This document shows, piece after piece, positions 13,379 to 22,505 of a DNA stretch of 64,000 nt (positions are counted from its first letter, which is position 1; every line of letters starts with the position of its first letter). The DNA is from Lentibacillus cibarius. Its GTDB lineage: Bacteria; Bacillota; Bacilli; Bacillales; Amphibacillaceae. Location: NCBI RefSeq assembly GCF_005887555.1, contig NZ_VCIA01000001.1, forward strand, positions 620,001 to 684,000, read 5' to 3'. The position numbers were made by a program, and so were the translations under genes. The notes below the pieces were generated by a model. The model had not been told where the DNA came from. It made no database searches and saw nothing but the letters and a program-made list of their open reading frames with translations.

Positions 13379-14581
13379 TTATCGGTTTTTCACCAATGCC
13401 TGCAACTCATCTACTTTGTCGGTTTTTTCCCACGGGAATAAAACATCCGTCCGTCCAAAATGACCATATGCGGCAGTGTTTTTGAAAATTGGCTTCCGTA
13501 AGTCCAGCATGCGTATGATACCTGCCGGACGAAGGTCGAATGTTTTCCGAATGGCATCCACAAGCGTTTCCTCGTCCATCGCACTGGTGTTAAACGTATT
13601 TATAGAAATTGATACTGGCTCAGCAACACCGATTGCATAGGCAAGTTGCACTTCGCATGTTTTTGCCAAATCTGCGGCAACAATGTTTTTTGCAACATAC
13701 CGTGCTGCATACGCGGCTGAGCGATCCACTTTCGTCGAATCCTTCCCACTGAATGCCCCGCCTCCATGACGTGCATAACCGCCATATGTGTCAACAATAA
13801 TTTTTCTTCCCGTCAGACCTGCATCACCTTGTGGGCCGCCAATAACAAAACGCCCTGTCGGATTAATGATATAATTGGTCTCATCGTCCAGTAAATGCGC
13901 CGGAACAACCGGTTGGATAACATATTCAATCATGTCTGTTTCAACCTGTTCCGGAACAGCATCTTGATGGTGCTGTGCAGAAATGACGATAGTATCAATT
14001 CGCACCGGTTTGCCGTCTTCATCGTATTCAACCGTTACCTGTGTTTTACCATCAGGACGCAAATAGTCCAATATGCATTCGCTGCGCACATCTGCCAGCC
14101 GTTTAGCCAGTTTGTGGGCGAGCGAAATTGGCAATGGCATCAATTCCTCTGTTTCATCACAAGCATAACCGAACATCAGCCCCTGATCGCCGGCACCAAT
14201 CGATGCTATTTCCTCATCACTCATTTTTCCGAGACGTGCTTCCAGTGCATTATCAACGCCACCGGCAATATCTGGCGACTGTTCATCGATGGCTGTAAGC
14301 ACGGCGCAGGTTTCAGCGTCAAAACCGAATTTGGCGCGTGTATAACCTATATCTTTAATGGTCTGGCGTACAATCGCTGGAATGTCTGCATAGGTTGTTG
14401 TTGTAATCTCCCCAGAAACAAGCACCATTCCTGTCGTAACGTTTGTCTCACATGCTACTCGAGCATTGGGATCTTTGGTAAGTATTTCATCAAGTATCGC
14501 ATCTGAAATCTGATCGCAAATTTTATCCGGATGGCCTTCTGTCACCGATTCAGATGTGAATAATCGACGCTTTATAGCCAT
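13379..14581 (-). CDS. metK: S-adenosylmethionine synthetase
   Basis: Makes S-adenosylmethionine from methionine and ATP. The 400-residue protein contains the family signatures [12 protein letters not shown] (about residues 118-129) and [16 protein letters not shown] (about 268-283), the phosphate-binding P-loop-like segment. It is transcribed from a promoter at 14827-14856 through a SAM-I riboswitch (14660-14810), so its own product should repress it. The Shine-Dalgarno sequence AAGGAGG precedes ATG 14581. It diverges from pckA, as in B. subtilis. Confidence 0.98.
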   Translation of the reverse strand: MAIKRRLFTSESVTEGHPDKICDQISDAILDEILTKDPNARVACETNVTTGMVLVSGEITTTTYADIPAIVRQTIKDIGYTRAKFGFDAETCAVLTAIDEQSPDIAGGVDNALEARLGKMSDEEIASIGAGDQGLMFGYACDETEELMPLPISLAHKLAKRLADVRSECILDYLRPDGKTQVTVEYDEDGKPVRIDTIVISAQHHQDAVPEQVETDMIEYVIQPVVPAHLLDDETNYIINPTGRFVIGGPQGDAGLTGRKIIVDTYGGYARHGGGAFSGKDSTKVDRSAAYAARYVAKNIVAADLAKTCEVQLAYAIGVAEPVSISINTFNTSAMDEETLVDAIRKTFDLRPAGIIRMLDLRKPIFKNTAAYGHFGRTDVLFPWEKTDKVDELQALVKNR

Positions 14582-14659
14582 ATGGCTATCCTCCTTGGAT
14601 TTTGATACGGAACTCCTTCTCTTCAGTATATCTCAACCTGTTCGTTTCTTTATCAAACA

Positions 14660-14810
14660 AAAAAACCTTTCCTGCGTCCCGAGGAAAGGTTGAGGCCTTT
14701 CGCTCTTATTGTTCAAGGTCTTGGCCTTGCACCAGTTTAGCACCTTTTCACATTCGTGACGGTTGCCGGGCTTCAATGGGTCTGTCCCTCCACCACTCCG
14801 AATAAGAGAG
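14660..14810 (-). promoter_or_regulatory. SAM-I riboswitch (S-box) with terminator, upstream of metK
   Basis: The minus strand shows the S-box core: GGAGTGGTGGAGGGAC, GACCCATTGAAGCCCGGCAACC and GGTGCTAA. Helix P1 is perfect: AATAAGAG (plus 14801-14808) pairs with CTCTTATT (plus 14703-14710). A terminator follows (AACCTTTCCT and AGGAAAGGTT, 14664-14691) with a T-run. Ligand binding should favour the terminator and switch metK off. Confidence 0.96.
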
Positions 14811-14826
14811 TATCCGCTCGACAAAT

Positions 14827-14856
14827 ATCGTAACGAATCCCCCTATGGGATGTCAA
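14827..14856 (-). promoter_or_regulatory. metK promoter
   Basis: The minus strand has TTGACA (14851-14856), an 18-bp spacer and TACGAT (14827-14832), about 20 bp before the first P1 base of the S-box. Confidence 0.75.
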
Positions 14857-15013
14857 CTTATTTATTGGGATGCAGGAACATTGACACGAAAATTTCATAT
14901 ATATAACCATAAAATAGTATGGACTATTATTTAAAATGTGTTATACTAATAAACAGATTAAATTGATAAGAGTTATTTATACTATGAAAATAATAAAAAG
15001 GTAGGTATGCCAA

Positions 15014-16600
15014 ATGAAAACAAAAGAAGACACATTGCTGACTAAAGATTTGTTAACACATGAAAATATCCATTCAAACTTAACTGTTCCACATTTAGTT
15101 GAAAAAGTATTGTCGCGTGATGAAGGCGTTTTAAGTTCGACAGGAGCTGTCAGTGCTACAACAGGAGAATACACAGGCCGTTCCCCGAAAGACAAATATA
15201 TTGTACGTGATGATACTAGTGAAGATGTTGATTGGGGGGAAACCAACCAATCCATTGATGAAGCTTCCTTTGATCAACTGCTAAAGAAAGTGACTGCCTA
15301 TTTGCATAGTAAAGATGAATTATTCCGATTCCAAGGTTTTGCTGGCGCAGATGAAAATTACAGGCTACCGATTCAAGTAATCAATGAATACGCATGGCAT
15401 AACCTGTTTTCCCGGCAGCTGTTCATCACACCAACAGAAAGCGAATTGACAGAGCATCAACCGGAATTCACGGTAATATCCGCACCGACATTCAAAGCTG
15501 ACCCGGAAGTAGACGGGACTAATTCCGAGGTGTTTGTTCTTATTTCTTTTAAAAAGCGGATTGTACTAATCGGCGGAACCGAATATGCCGGTGAAATCAA
15601 AAAATCCATTTTCTCTATCATGAATTACCTTTTACCCAAGCGTGATGTGTTATCCATGCACTGCTCGGCTAATATCGGCCAGGAAGGTGATGTAGCGCTG
15701 TTCTTCGGTCTGTCCGGAACCGGTAAAACGACACTTTCCGCTGATCCTTACCGGCGTCTGATTGGAGACGATGAACATGGCTGGAGCCCTAATGGCGTCT
15801 TTAATATCGAGGGTGGATGCTATGCCAAATGCATTAATTTATCCAAGAAAAAAGAACCGCAGATTTATCATGCCATCCGGTTTGGTTCCGTCTTGGAAAA
15901 CGTTGTCCTTGATAAGACGTCACGCGATCCGGATTATGATGATACGTCCCTAACGGAGAATACACGGGCAGCATATCCGCTCGAAAACATCAACAATATC
16001 GTTTCACCTAGTGTTGCCGGACATCCAAATACCATCATTTTTCTGACCGCAGACGCTTCCGGTACCTTGCCGCCAATCAGTAAACTGACAAAAGAACAGG
16101 CAATGTATCATTTCCTAAGCGGCTACACAAGTAAACTAGCTGGAACCGAGCGTGGTGTCACCATGCCGCAAGCAACATTTTCTGCCTGCTTTGGCGCACC
16201 GTTCTTGCCTTTAGCACCATCAGCATACGCCGAAATGCTTGGTGAAAAAATTGATCAATATAATTCAAATGTATTTCTCGTGAACACCGGGTGGACTGGT
16301 GGGCCATATGGAACGGGTGAACGCATTAAGCTTTCCTATACAAGGGCAATGGTGCATGCAGCACTGGAAGGCGAATTAAATAATATCGAAACAGTTACAG
16401 ATTCCATTTTTGGCTTAGCTGCACCGATGCATGTACCGGGGGTTCCGGATGAGGTACTGATTCCAAGTAATACTTGGTCCGATAAGGAAGCATATAAGGC
16501 AGAGGCACAATCATTAGCCATGAAGTTCCATGAGAATTTCCAAAAGTTCACACAGGCAAGTGAAGCAATCCACAACGCAGGTCCGATTTACAAAGGGTAA
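15014..16600 (+). CDS. pckA: Phosphoenolpyruvate carboxykinase (ATP)
   Basis: Catalyses oxaloacetate plus ATP to phosphoenolpyruvate plus CO2, the entry step of gluconeogenesis. The 528-residue protein has the ATP-type signature [15 protein letters not shown] (about residues 232-246), whose GTGKT is the P-loop, the adjacent LIGDDEHGW metal site, and [18 protein letters not shown]. It starts at ATG 15014 after AAAAAGGTAGGT. Its position divergent from metK matches B. subtilis, where CcpN represses pckA; no CcpN site was verified here. A terminator follows at 16668-16698. Confidence 0.97.
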   Translation: MKTKEDTLLTKDLLTHENIHSNLTVPHLVEKVLSRDEGVLSSTGAVSATTGEYTGRSPKDKYIVRDDTSEDVDWGETNQSIDEASFDQLLKKVTAYLHSKDELFRFQGFAGADENYRLPIQVINEYAWHNLFSRQLFITPTESELTEHQPEFTVISAPTFKADPEVDGTNSEVFVLISFKKRIVLIGGTEYAGEIKKSIFSIMNYLLPKRDVLSMHCSANIGQEGDVALFFGLSGTGKTTLSADPYRRLIGDDEHGWSPNGVFNIEGGCYAKCINLSKKKEPQIYHAIRFGSVLENVVLDKTSRDPDYDDTSLTENTRAAYPLENINNIVSPSVAGHPNTIIFLTADASGTLPPISKLTKEQAMYHFLSGYTSKLAGTERGVTMPQATFSACFGAPFLPLAPSAYAEMLGEKIDQYNSNVFLVNTGWTGGPYGTGERIKLSYTRAMVHAALEGELNNIETVTDSIFGLAAPMHVPGVPDEVLIPSNTWSDKEAYKAEAQSLAMKFHENFQKFTQASEAIHNAGPIYKG

Positions 16601-16667
16601 CAAACATTTCGTTTCCTCATCCCAAAAGGATTTTATATATGAAGGAATATAGTTGGCTTATGCCGGC

Positions 16668-16698
16668 AACCGGTCTTCCTTATGGAGGCCGGTTTTTT
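16668..16698 (+). terminator. Rho-independent terminator of pckA
   Basis: AACCGGTCTTCC, loop TTAT, then GGAGGCCGGTT followed by TTTTTT: a GC-rich stem with one bulge and a U-tail, 68 bp past the pckA stop. Confidence 0.85.
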
Positions 16699-16724
16699 TC
16701 TGCGTCAGTAGGAAAGACTTTTAG

Positions 16725-16815
16725 ACAACTGGGGTTACAAATCTTCCACATCCTACTTCGACGTACTAGTGCAGGTGCCCGCACAGGATGTGACGGTTTT
16801 AGCCTGCAAAGGCGT
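16725..16815 (-). repeat. Dispersed intergenic repeat, copy 2 (inverted)
   Basis: Read on the minus strand it gives TTTGCAGGCTAAAACCGTCA, CATCCTGTGCGGGC, CACTAGTACGTCGAAG and GATGTGG in the same order as copies 1 and 3. It lies in the pckA-ytlA gap after the pckA terminator. No gene fits here; the rest of the 16700-16979 gap should hold the ytlA promoter. Confidence 0.7.
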
Positions 16816-16979
16816 TTATACCTTTGTTCCTCTCCGGACGAGTTCATATGAAAAATGTTCGGTCGTTAAAGCCCTACAATCTCCCAACAAACTAGTCGTT
16901 TCTAGGCATTCACACATTTTTACCAACCACATATGATAAAAAGTATAACACAATCTTTATGCAGAAAGGAACGAATGTT

Positions 16980-17969
16980 ATGAGAAAGCGTTTCTGTACC
17001 GCTTTATTAGGTTGTCTCTTGCTTGTTTTTACTGCTGCATGCGGTTCAGGGGGAACGTCAACGGTCAAACTTGCGGAAGTAACACGATCACTTTTTTACG
17101 CCCCACAATACGTCGCAATTGAAAAAGGTTTTTTTGAGGAACAAGGTATCGACATCAAGCTCCAGACAGCGTGGGGTGGGGATAAAACGATGACCGCACT
17201 GCTATCAGATGGAGCAGATATTGCGCTTGTCGGATCGGAAACATCTATCTACGTGCAGGCACGAGGTTCTAAAGACAAAGTCATTAACTTTGCTCAGTTG
17301 ACGCAAACGGATGGTACTTTTCTCGTTGCAAAGGAACCAAATCCTAATTTTGAATGGCAAGATCTTAAAAATACTACATTCTTAGGACAGCGTGTAGGCG
17401 GTATGCCGCAAATGGCTGGAGAATATGTATTGAAAAAACACGATATTAATCCAGAAACAGACTTGAACCTCATCCAGAATGTTGATTTTGCTAACATACC
17501 AGGTGCTTTTGCTTCAGGAGACGCACAGTATGTCCAATTATTTGAGCCAACCGCCAGCACATTTGAAAAAGAAGGTAAGGGACATATTGTTGCCTCGTTC
17601 GGTAAGGAATCCGGTCATGTACCATATACAACATTCATGACCAAAGAAAGCTTTATGACGAATAATGAAAAAACCGTAAAAAATTTCACAAAAGCAGTCC
17701 ATAAAGCCCAAAAATGGGTGCAAGAACACAGTGCAAAAGAAATTGCCAAAGTGATTCAGCCTTATTTCGAGGACACAGAACTGGAAATCCTGGCATCCTC
17801 CGTTGACCGCTACAAAAGCCAAGGTTCATTTGCACTGGATCCTATTCTTGACAAAGATGAATGGAACAATCTAAAAGATATTATGGATGAGGCCGGTGAA
17901 CTACCTGAAGATGTTCCATATAAAACACTTGTTAATACGCAAATTGCTGAGGAAGTAATTGGCGACTAA
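16980..17969 (+). CDS. ytlA: ABC transporter substrate-binding lipoprotein (NMT1/TauT class)
   Basis: A 329-residue lipoprotein: MRKRF signal peptide with a lipobox ending TAAC, Cys about residue 21, then a periplasmic-binding fold of the NMT1/SsuA type (FYAPQYVAIEKGFFEEQGI). Such proteins bind sulfonates, nitrate, thiamin precursors or related small molecules; the ligand cannot be read here. The ATG at 16980 is 7 nt after AGAAAGGA; an upstream in-frame ATG (16959) precedes that site. It is the first gene of ytlACD, downstream of pckA as in B. subtilis. No TPP or other riboswitch was found upstream. Confidence 0.87.
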   Translation: MRKRFCTALLGCLLLVFTAACGSGGTSTVKLAEVTRSLFYAPQYVAIEKGFFEEQGIDIKLQTAWGGDKTMTALLSDGADIALVGSETSIYVQARGSKDKVINFAQLTQTDGTFLVAKEPNPNFEWQDLKNTTFLGQRVGGMPQMAGEYVLKKHDINPETDLNLIQNVDFANIPGAFASGDAQYVQLFEPTASTFEKEGKGHIVASFGKESGHVPYTTFMTKESFMTNNEKTVKNFTKAVHKAQKWVQEHSAKEIAKVIQPYFEDTELEILASSVDRYKSQGSFALDPILDKDEWNNLKDIMDEAGELPEDVPYKTLVNTQIAEEVIGD

Positions 17970-17981
17970 GGAGGGGGAACA

Positions 17982-18791
17982 ATGTCATTTCTTACCTTAG
18001 ATCATGTTTCACACCACTATTTTTCTAAAAAGAATTATACAAAAGCCCTCGACGACGTCACGTTTTCTATCGATGAAGGTGAATTCGTTGCATTACTGGG
18101 GCCAAGTGGGTGCGGAAAATCAACCATACTCTCCATCATTGCCAGAATCGTCGAACACACTACCGGTAATATTTATGTAAACAATCAGCCACTGCACCAA
18201 TCCGATTTGGATATTGGCTATATGTTACAACAGGATTATTTGTTCCCTTGGAAAACAATTATTAATAACGTATTGATTGGACCTAAGATTAGACATGATG
18301 ATTCACAAGAAACAAAAGAAAAGGCGGTGAATCTGCTCGAACAAGTCGGGCTTTCCAAGATAAAGGACAATTATCCAGACTCCCTATCTGGTGGAATGCG
18401 GCAGCGGGTAGCGCTTGTACGCACATTAATTACCAACCCAAAGGTACTATTATTAGATGAACCATTTTCAGCACTTGACTATCAAACAAAGCTGAAGCTA
18501 GAGGACTTAGTTTGGGATCTTCTCCAAATTTACAAGAAAACGTCCGTTCTCGTTACACACGACATTGGGGAGGCAATTGCCATGAGCGATCGTATCATGC
18601 TCATGGATGCAAACCCAGGTTCTATTGCCAAAACATTTGAAGTGCCTGTTGAATTGCGCAATGAAAAGCCATTTCTAGTACGACGACACCCTAAGTATCA
18701 ATTTCTGTTCGATAAGATTTGGGGAGAATTGAATAAAAATGAGGCAGTTCCTGAGCAATCCAAGGTGGTGACATCCTACAATGAGACGTGA
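17982..18791 (+). CDS. ytlC: ABC transporter ATP-binding protein
   Basis: A 269-residue nucleotide-binding subunit. Walker [10 protein letters not shown] (residues 40-48), Q-loop in [10 protein letters not shown], signature LSGGMRQR (about 139-146), Walker B VLLLDEP (about 160-166) and the H-loop VTHD are all intact. It belongs to the SsuB/TauB type that pairs with NMT1-like binding proteins. The Shine-Dalgarno sequence AAGGAGGGGG precedes ATG 17982, 12 bp after ytlA. Its 3' end overlaps the permease start by 11 bp, which indicates translational coupling. Confidence 0.92.
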   Translation: MSFLTLDHVSHHYFSKKNYTKALDDVTFSIDEGEFVALLGPSGCGKSTILSIIARIVEHTTGNIYVNNQPLHQSDLDIGYMLQQDYLFPWKTIINNVLIGPKIRHDDSQETKEKAVNLLEQVGLSKIKDNYPDSLSGGMRQRVALVRTLITNPKVLLLDEPFSALDYQTKLKLEDLVWDLLQIYKKTSVLVTHDIGEAIAMSDRIMLMDANPGSIAKTFEVPVELRNEKPFLVRRHPKYQFLFDKIWGELNKNEAVPEQSKVVTSYNET

Positions 18792-19587
18792 ATCCGATCA
18801 GCAACTGTTTGCAAACTATCAGCTTAAAATAAAACGCGAAAAAAAGTTTGTCTTTACCTGGCAGATTCTTATACTTGTTGCCTTTTTTGGTCTATGGGAA
18901 CTTGCCAGCAATATGAATTGGATTGACCCGCTTATTTTCAGTTCACCTTCTGAAATTTACCATGTTCTAATTGAGAAATTCACTAATGGATCCATGCTGA
19001 CACATCTTCAAGTAACATTGTTCGAAACAGTTTTAGGCTTTCTGATTGGAACCATATGCGGCATTATCCTTGCAACAATCTTATGGTCGTCAGAGAAGTT
19101 TTCGCGTATTATGGATCCCTATTTAGTTATTCTGAATGCTATGCCGAAAGTTGCCTTGGGTCCTATTATCATTGTTGCCATGGGTCCTGGCTATCTATCG
19201 ATAATTGCAATGGGAGCCATTATTTCCGTCATCATTACAACATTAGTAGTTTACTCTGCATTTAAAGAAGTGGATCATAATTATATCAAAGTATTAAAAA
19301 GCTTCAAAGCAACCCGATGGCAAATTTTCAGAGAGGCTATTTTCCCGGCCGCTGTTCCGTCCATGATTTCCACGCTGAAAGTGAATGTCGGTCTATCTTG
19401 GGTAGGGGTCGTTGTCGGGGAGTTCCTTGTATCCAAAAAAGGACTTGGATACTTGATTGTTTATGGATTCCAAGTGTTCGACTTCTCCCTTGTTATGTCA
19501 AGTTTGATTCTTATTGCCGTATTTGCGGCGCTAATGTACAAAGTCGTTGAACAAATTGAGAAGACACTTATGAAGCATACGCGTTGA
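18781..19587 (+). CDS. ytlD: ABC transporter permease
   Basis: A 268-residue integral membrane protein with about six hydrophobic segments (first at about residues 23-43, last about 230-250). A BPD-type EAA loop sits near residues 165-185 ([19 protein letters not shown]), where it contacts the ATPase. It is the third gene of the ytlACD operon and completes a binding-protein-dependent importer. The substrate is unknown. Confidence 0.9.
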   Translation: MRRESDQQLFANYQLKIKREKKFVFTWQILILVAFFGLWELASNMNWIDPLIFSSPSEIYHVLIEKFTNGSMLTHLQVTLFETVLGFLIGTICGIILATILWSSEKFSRIMDPYLVILNAMPKVALGPIIIVAMGPGYLSIIAMGAIISVIITTLVVYSAFKEVDHNYIKVLKSFKATRWQIFREAIFPAAVPSMISTLKVNVGLSWVGVVVGEFLVSKKGLGYLIVYGFQVFDFSLVMSSLILIAVFAALMYKVVEQIEKTLMKHTR

Positions 19588-19590
19588 TAA

Positions 19591-19604
19591 AGTGAACGTT
19601 CACT
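19591..19604. repeat. 14-bp perfect palindrome AGTGAACGTTCACT
   Basis: The palindrome lies 4 bp after the ytlD stop codon. It is followed by AGGGGG CTCTTC TCCCCCT (19610-19628), a second small hairpin without a T-run. It may be part of a transcription end or an operator; nothing decides between these. Confidence 0.5.
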
Positions 19605-19707
19605 CAGTTAAGGGGGCTCTTCTCCCCCTATCCGGATTGAGCTCTTGTCGATCACAAAGTTATTTTTTTCTTCTTTAAGTATGCTAGTGGAATTCATCAT
19701 TTCTTCC

Positions 19708-20178
19708 CTATTTAATCTTTTCGAGGTAATCCAAGCAATGCTTCAGCACATCATCTTTCATAATAAAGCTATAGGACTTACGATACTTTATATCACCTGG
19801 TAAGGCGTCAAGGAGGATGGGACCGTCCGTTTCATAGTACGTTGTCTGAGGGAGCAGCGCGTTTATTTCAGCCGCATAAACATTTTTAACGATTGTTCCA
19901 CCCTTCCCAGCAACAACATATTGACCTATGTAACGAATCGAATCAATTACTCCCCCTGTTTCCTCCCGTACTTCACGGATGGCTGCATCACGTGCACCTT
20001 CGTTTTCTTCCACTTTTCCACCGGGAAATTCCAAACCGCGGTCTTTGTGTTTGGTGAGCAGCCATTTATTTTTATGTGTGCATATTACCAACACATGCTT
20101 TGGATCTTTAGAAAATGGATGATCATTAAACGACAATTTTACTTCATTCCGATAAAAATCCTTAAAAATATACATCAT
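19708..20178 (-). CDS. ytkD: Nudix hydrolase YtkD
   Basis: A 156-residue Nudix protein. The Nudix box runs from Gly54 (GGKVEENEG) through REVREETGG at residues 68-76 and has all catalytic glutamates. B. subtilis YtkD hydrolyses 8-oxo-dGTP and other nucleoside triphosphates; the same role is inferred here from location next to the ytl genes and overall similarity. ATG 20178 is the first of two Met codons, so the true start could be one codon later. It converges on ytlD. Confidence 0.88.
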   Translation of the reverse strand: MMYIFKDFYRNEVKLSFNDHPFSKDPKHVLVICTHKNKWLLTKHKDRGLEFPGGKVEENEGARDAAIREVREETGGVIDSIRYIGQYVVAGKGGTIVKNVYAAEINALLPQTTYYETDGPILLDALPGDIKYRKSYSFIMKDDVLKHCLDYLEKIK

Positions 20179-20204
20179 TTCATCTGCTTTCCTGTTCCGT
20201 TCAA

Positions 20205-20768
20205 TTAGTCAAATGTAATCCCGGTTATTTTCCACTTATTATGAAACGTAAATGTAATGTTAATCGTACGGGTACCGTATAATTCTGTTGTATTCGTTTG
20301 TGTAACTTCTACAGTATTATCATTCTTCCGTATCATATCATAGTCCTCTTCTTCATGAAACCATGGCGGTGTTTCGGTCGGTTTGAGATACAATCCATCG
20401 GGTTCTTCGTCAAAATAATAGTCGATATATTTTGTAGCAACTTCCTTTGATGAAACTTTTGTAAATGCTTTTAACAGCTGATTTTTAGAATTGTAATGGA
20501 GCACCTTATAGCTTTCATTAGTTTCCTGCACAATTAAATTCATAAACTGACTGGTTAAGAAAACAACACGTTCATGATCCAATTTTTTAATCGTTTTACT
20601 ATTACTGGCGGGTTTAGCTTTTTCAGTCACTGCGTTATCCGCTTCAAGATGATCTGTTCCTTCTACGATTGATACCGAATCATTTCCAGTCCCTTGCAGC
20701 GCAATGAAAAAGAACATAACAACCAAACCTGTTAGAATATAGTTTAGGAATTTGCGTTTTCGCACCAT
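20205..20768 (-). CDS. Membrane-anchored protein of unknown function
   Basis: A 187-residue protein with one N-terminal hydrophobic segment (about residues 10-26) after a basic MVRKRK start, so it is probably an exported or membrane-anchored protein with an extracellular C-domain. The C-terminal 80 residues look like a compact alpha+beta domain ending in TFHNKWKITGITF, reminiscent of NTF2-like extracytoplasmic domains; this is only an impression. It lies 26 bp upstream of ytkD in the same direction and may be cotranscribed. I do not recognise the family. Confidence 0.7.
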   Translation of the reverse strand: MVRKRKFLNYILTGLVVMFFFIALQGTGNDSVSIVEGTDHLEADNAVTEKAKPASNSKTIKKLDHERVVFLTSQFMNLIVQETNESYKVLHYNSKNQLLKAFTKVSSKEVATKYIDYYFDEEPDGLYLKPTETPPWFHEEEDYDMIRKNDNTVEVTQTNTTELYGTRTINITFTFHNKWKITGITFD

Positions 20769-20875
20769 GAGTCACCTCTCGATACTATATATAAGTATCG
20801 TTCTACTAATCTATTCCTTTTTTTCTGAACCATTAAACAAAAAAACAGGGATTAGGAGGGAAATATTGAAGCAAC

Positions 20876-20936
20876 GAAAAATCCGAATAATGATTCAACA
20901 TTTTTCCAGTTAGAACCACTTCGGATTTTTATTACT
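20876..20936 (-). terminator. Inverted repeat / terminator between two unknown genes
   Basis: GAAAAATCCGAA (20876-20887) and TTCGGATTTTT (20920-20930) form an 11-bp stem with a loop of about 32 nt. It lies about 60 bp downstream of the minus-strand gene at 20996-21316 and ends in a T-run on either strand. Confidence 0.6.
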
Positions 20937-20995
20937 CTTTTAAAAACTATGTTATCATGTGTTTTTAGTTACATCCTGGATTCTGAAACGTTCGT

Positions 20996-21316
20996 TCACA
21001 TATGATGGTCGGATAGTATACCCATCGATTCAATATGCTGTTTTGTCACACTATCTCCTAGTTCATAAACCATGCGGAAAGCTTCTGTTATTTGATTATC
21101 GTAGTCATCATTGGACTCATCATTATGATAAGGCATAATTGGCACATGCGCACGATAAAATGCTCGAGTATCCGCATCATTCATATTATCGAGTTTATAA
21201 CGGAGTGTTTGTACCTCATCCGTTGTTGCGTAAATCGTGAATTCATCATTATTGTCATATTTAATTTGTGAAATTTCCTTACTGCCTAAATTGATATAAA
21301 ATTTCTTTCTTTCCAT
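20996..21316 (-). CDS. Conserved hypothetical cytosolic protein
   Basis: A 106-residue soluble protein without signal peptide or membrane segment. It is rich in acidic residues; the segment FYRAHVPIMPYHND is its most distinctive. The start at 21316 is chosen because AGGAGGTG lies 6 nt upstream, whereas the longer frame starting at 21364 overlaps this site and has no ribosome-binding sequence. I believe similar short proteins occur near ytkD in other Bacillaceae, but I cannot name a function. It is monocistronic with a terminator at 20876-20936. Confidence 0.72.
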   Translation of the reverse strand: MERKKFYINLGSKEISQIKYDNNDEFTIYATTDEVQTLRYKLDNMNDADTRAFYRAHVPIMPYHNDESNDDYDNQITEAFRMVYELGDSVTKQHIESMGILSDHHM

Positions 21317-21394
21317 ACTGCACCTCCTATTTCTAATTTGCCGCGAAACAGGAGATACATGCATGTTATCTGTAGTTAACTTTTCATATTAACT

Positions 21395-21422
21395 CCCCCA
21401 TCAGTCACTTAACTGATGGGGG
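21395..21422 (-). terminator. Strong hairpin downstream of the siderophore-type ATPase gene
   Basis: CCCCCATCAGT (21395-21405) and ACTGATGGGGG (21412-21422) form an 11-bp perfect stem with a 6-nt loop, just past the stop of the minus-strand ATPase gene. The T-run is weak. Confidence 0.6.
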
Positions 21423-21435
21423 TCCATATCCATAT

Positions 21436-22275
21436 TCAGTTTGCTGCTGTCCGGGATTCACTTAAACCGTTAGTTCCATTTGCGAAAACACAGCGACCTC
21501 TGCCATGTGGAATGCACATAGGTGTTCCGAACATCGGGTCAAACGTGACATCACATTTCATCTGAAAAACTTCGTGAACCAGGTTACACGTTACAATTTC
21601 TTCTGGTTTCCCCTGTGCAAAAACACTTTTGTCCTTTATAGCAACAATATTGTGAGCATACCGGCAAGCAAGATTTAAATCATGCAACACCATGACAACG
21701 GTGCGACCGTCCTTTTCATTCAATTCAAACAAAAGATCAAGGACATCGATTTGGTGTGTCATATCAAGATAGGTAGTCGGTTCATCCAACAGGATCGTAT
21801 CTGTCTCCTGTGCCAGTGTCATCGCAATCCACGCCCGTTGACGCTGACCACCGGATAATGAATCAACAGGCCGGTCCTGCAATTCCAACATATTGGTTGC
21901 TTCCAAGGCGTGATGGACTGCACGCTCGTCTTCTGTCGACCATTGTTTCAAAAAGCTACGATAAGGATGTCTCCCTTGTTTGGCAAGTTCTTTCACACTG
22001 AGACCATCTGGTGTTGCTGGACTCTGCGGTAGTATAGCCAACTTTTTTGCAACTTCTTTTGTACTAATTTTGGCAATGTCTTCCCCATTAAGGACAACAT
22101 CCCCGCCTTTTGGCTTCAATAACCGTGCCAATGAACGTAGCAATGTGGACTTTCCGCATCCATTACTGCCGATAAAAACGGTTATTTCCCCTTGTGGAAT
22201 AGCCAAGTCCAAATCATCAATTATTATGTCGTCACCATATCCAAGCGTTAAATCCTTCGCTGATAGCGTCTGCAT
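21436..22275 (-). CDS. Orphan iron-siderophore ABC transporter ATPase
   Basis: A 279-residue FecE/FhuC-type ATPase: Walker [10 protein letters not shown] (about residues 36-44), signature [10 protein letters not shown] (about 139-148), Walker [13 protein letters not shown] and H-loop VLHDLNLA. The C-terminal tail with Cys-rich GRGRCVFA is a usual extension in YusV-like proteins. No permease or binding protein gene is adjacent. In B. subtilis the stand-alone YusV energises several siderophore importers, and the same is inferred here. A Fur box lies upstream at 22397-22411, implying iron repression. Confidence 0.87.
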   Translation of the reverse strand: MQTLSAKDLTLGYGDDIIIDDLDLAIPQGEITVFIGSNGCGKSTLLRSLARLLKPKGGDVVLNGEDIAKISTKEVAKKLAILPQSPATPDGLSVKELAKQGRHPYRSFLKQWSTEDERAVHHALEATNMLELQDRPVDSLSGGQRQRAWIAMTLAQETDTILLDEPTTYLDMTHQIDVLDLLFELNEKDGRTVVMVLHDLNLACRYAHNIVAIKDKSVFAQGKPEEIVTCNLVHEVFQMKCDVTFDPMFGTPMCIPHGRGRCVFANGTNGLSESRTAAN

Positions 22276-22396
22276 CGGAATCTCTCCCTACATGTTGCGT
22301 AATCTGGACGAAGCACACATACGTATATATACGGCCCAGCGTTCCAATACTTTATATCTATAGTTTATTTGGTTTTTGCCAAGAAGTCAATGACTA

Positions 22397-22411
22397 TGAG
22401 AATCATTATCA
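22397..22411. promoter_or_regulatory. Fur box
   Basis: TGAGAATCATTATCA matches the 15-bp Fur 7-1-7 type consensus TGATAATNATTATCA at all but one position. It lies 122 bp upstream of the orphan siderophore ATPase start, fitting iron-dependent repression. Confidence 0.82.
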
Positions 22412-22505
22412 TTGGTTAATTCGATTATCTATGAATGTACATTTTATTTTTCAAAACAAGTGTTCCAATAAGTTGTAATTATGGTGGGCAATGACACTCT
22501 AACTG

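Noticed and set aside
13895..14506. 203-codon plus-strand open frame
   Set aside because: It is antisense to metK, whose motifs and length are certain.
16639..16851. 70-codon open frame after pckA
   Set aside because: It runs through the pckA terminator and a dispersed repeat.
20866..20913. 15-codon TTG frame with AGGAGGG upstream and overlap with a terminator stem, resembling a leader peptide
   Set aside because: There is no plus-strand gene downstream for it to control; the hairpin is explained by the minus-strand gene.
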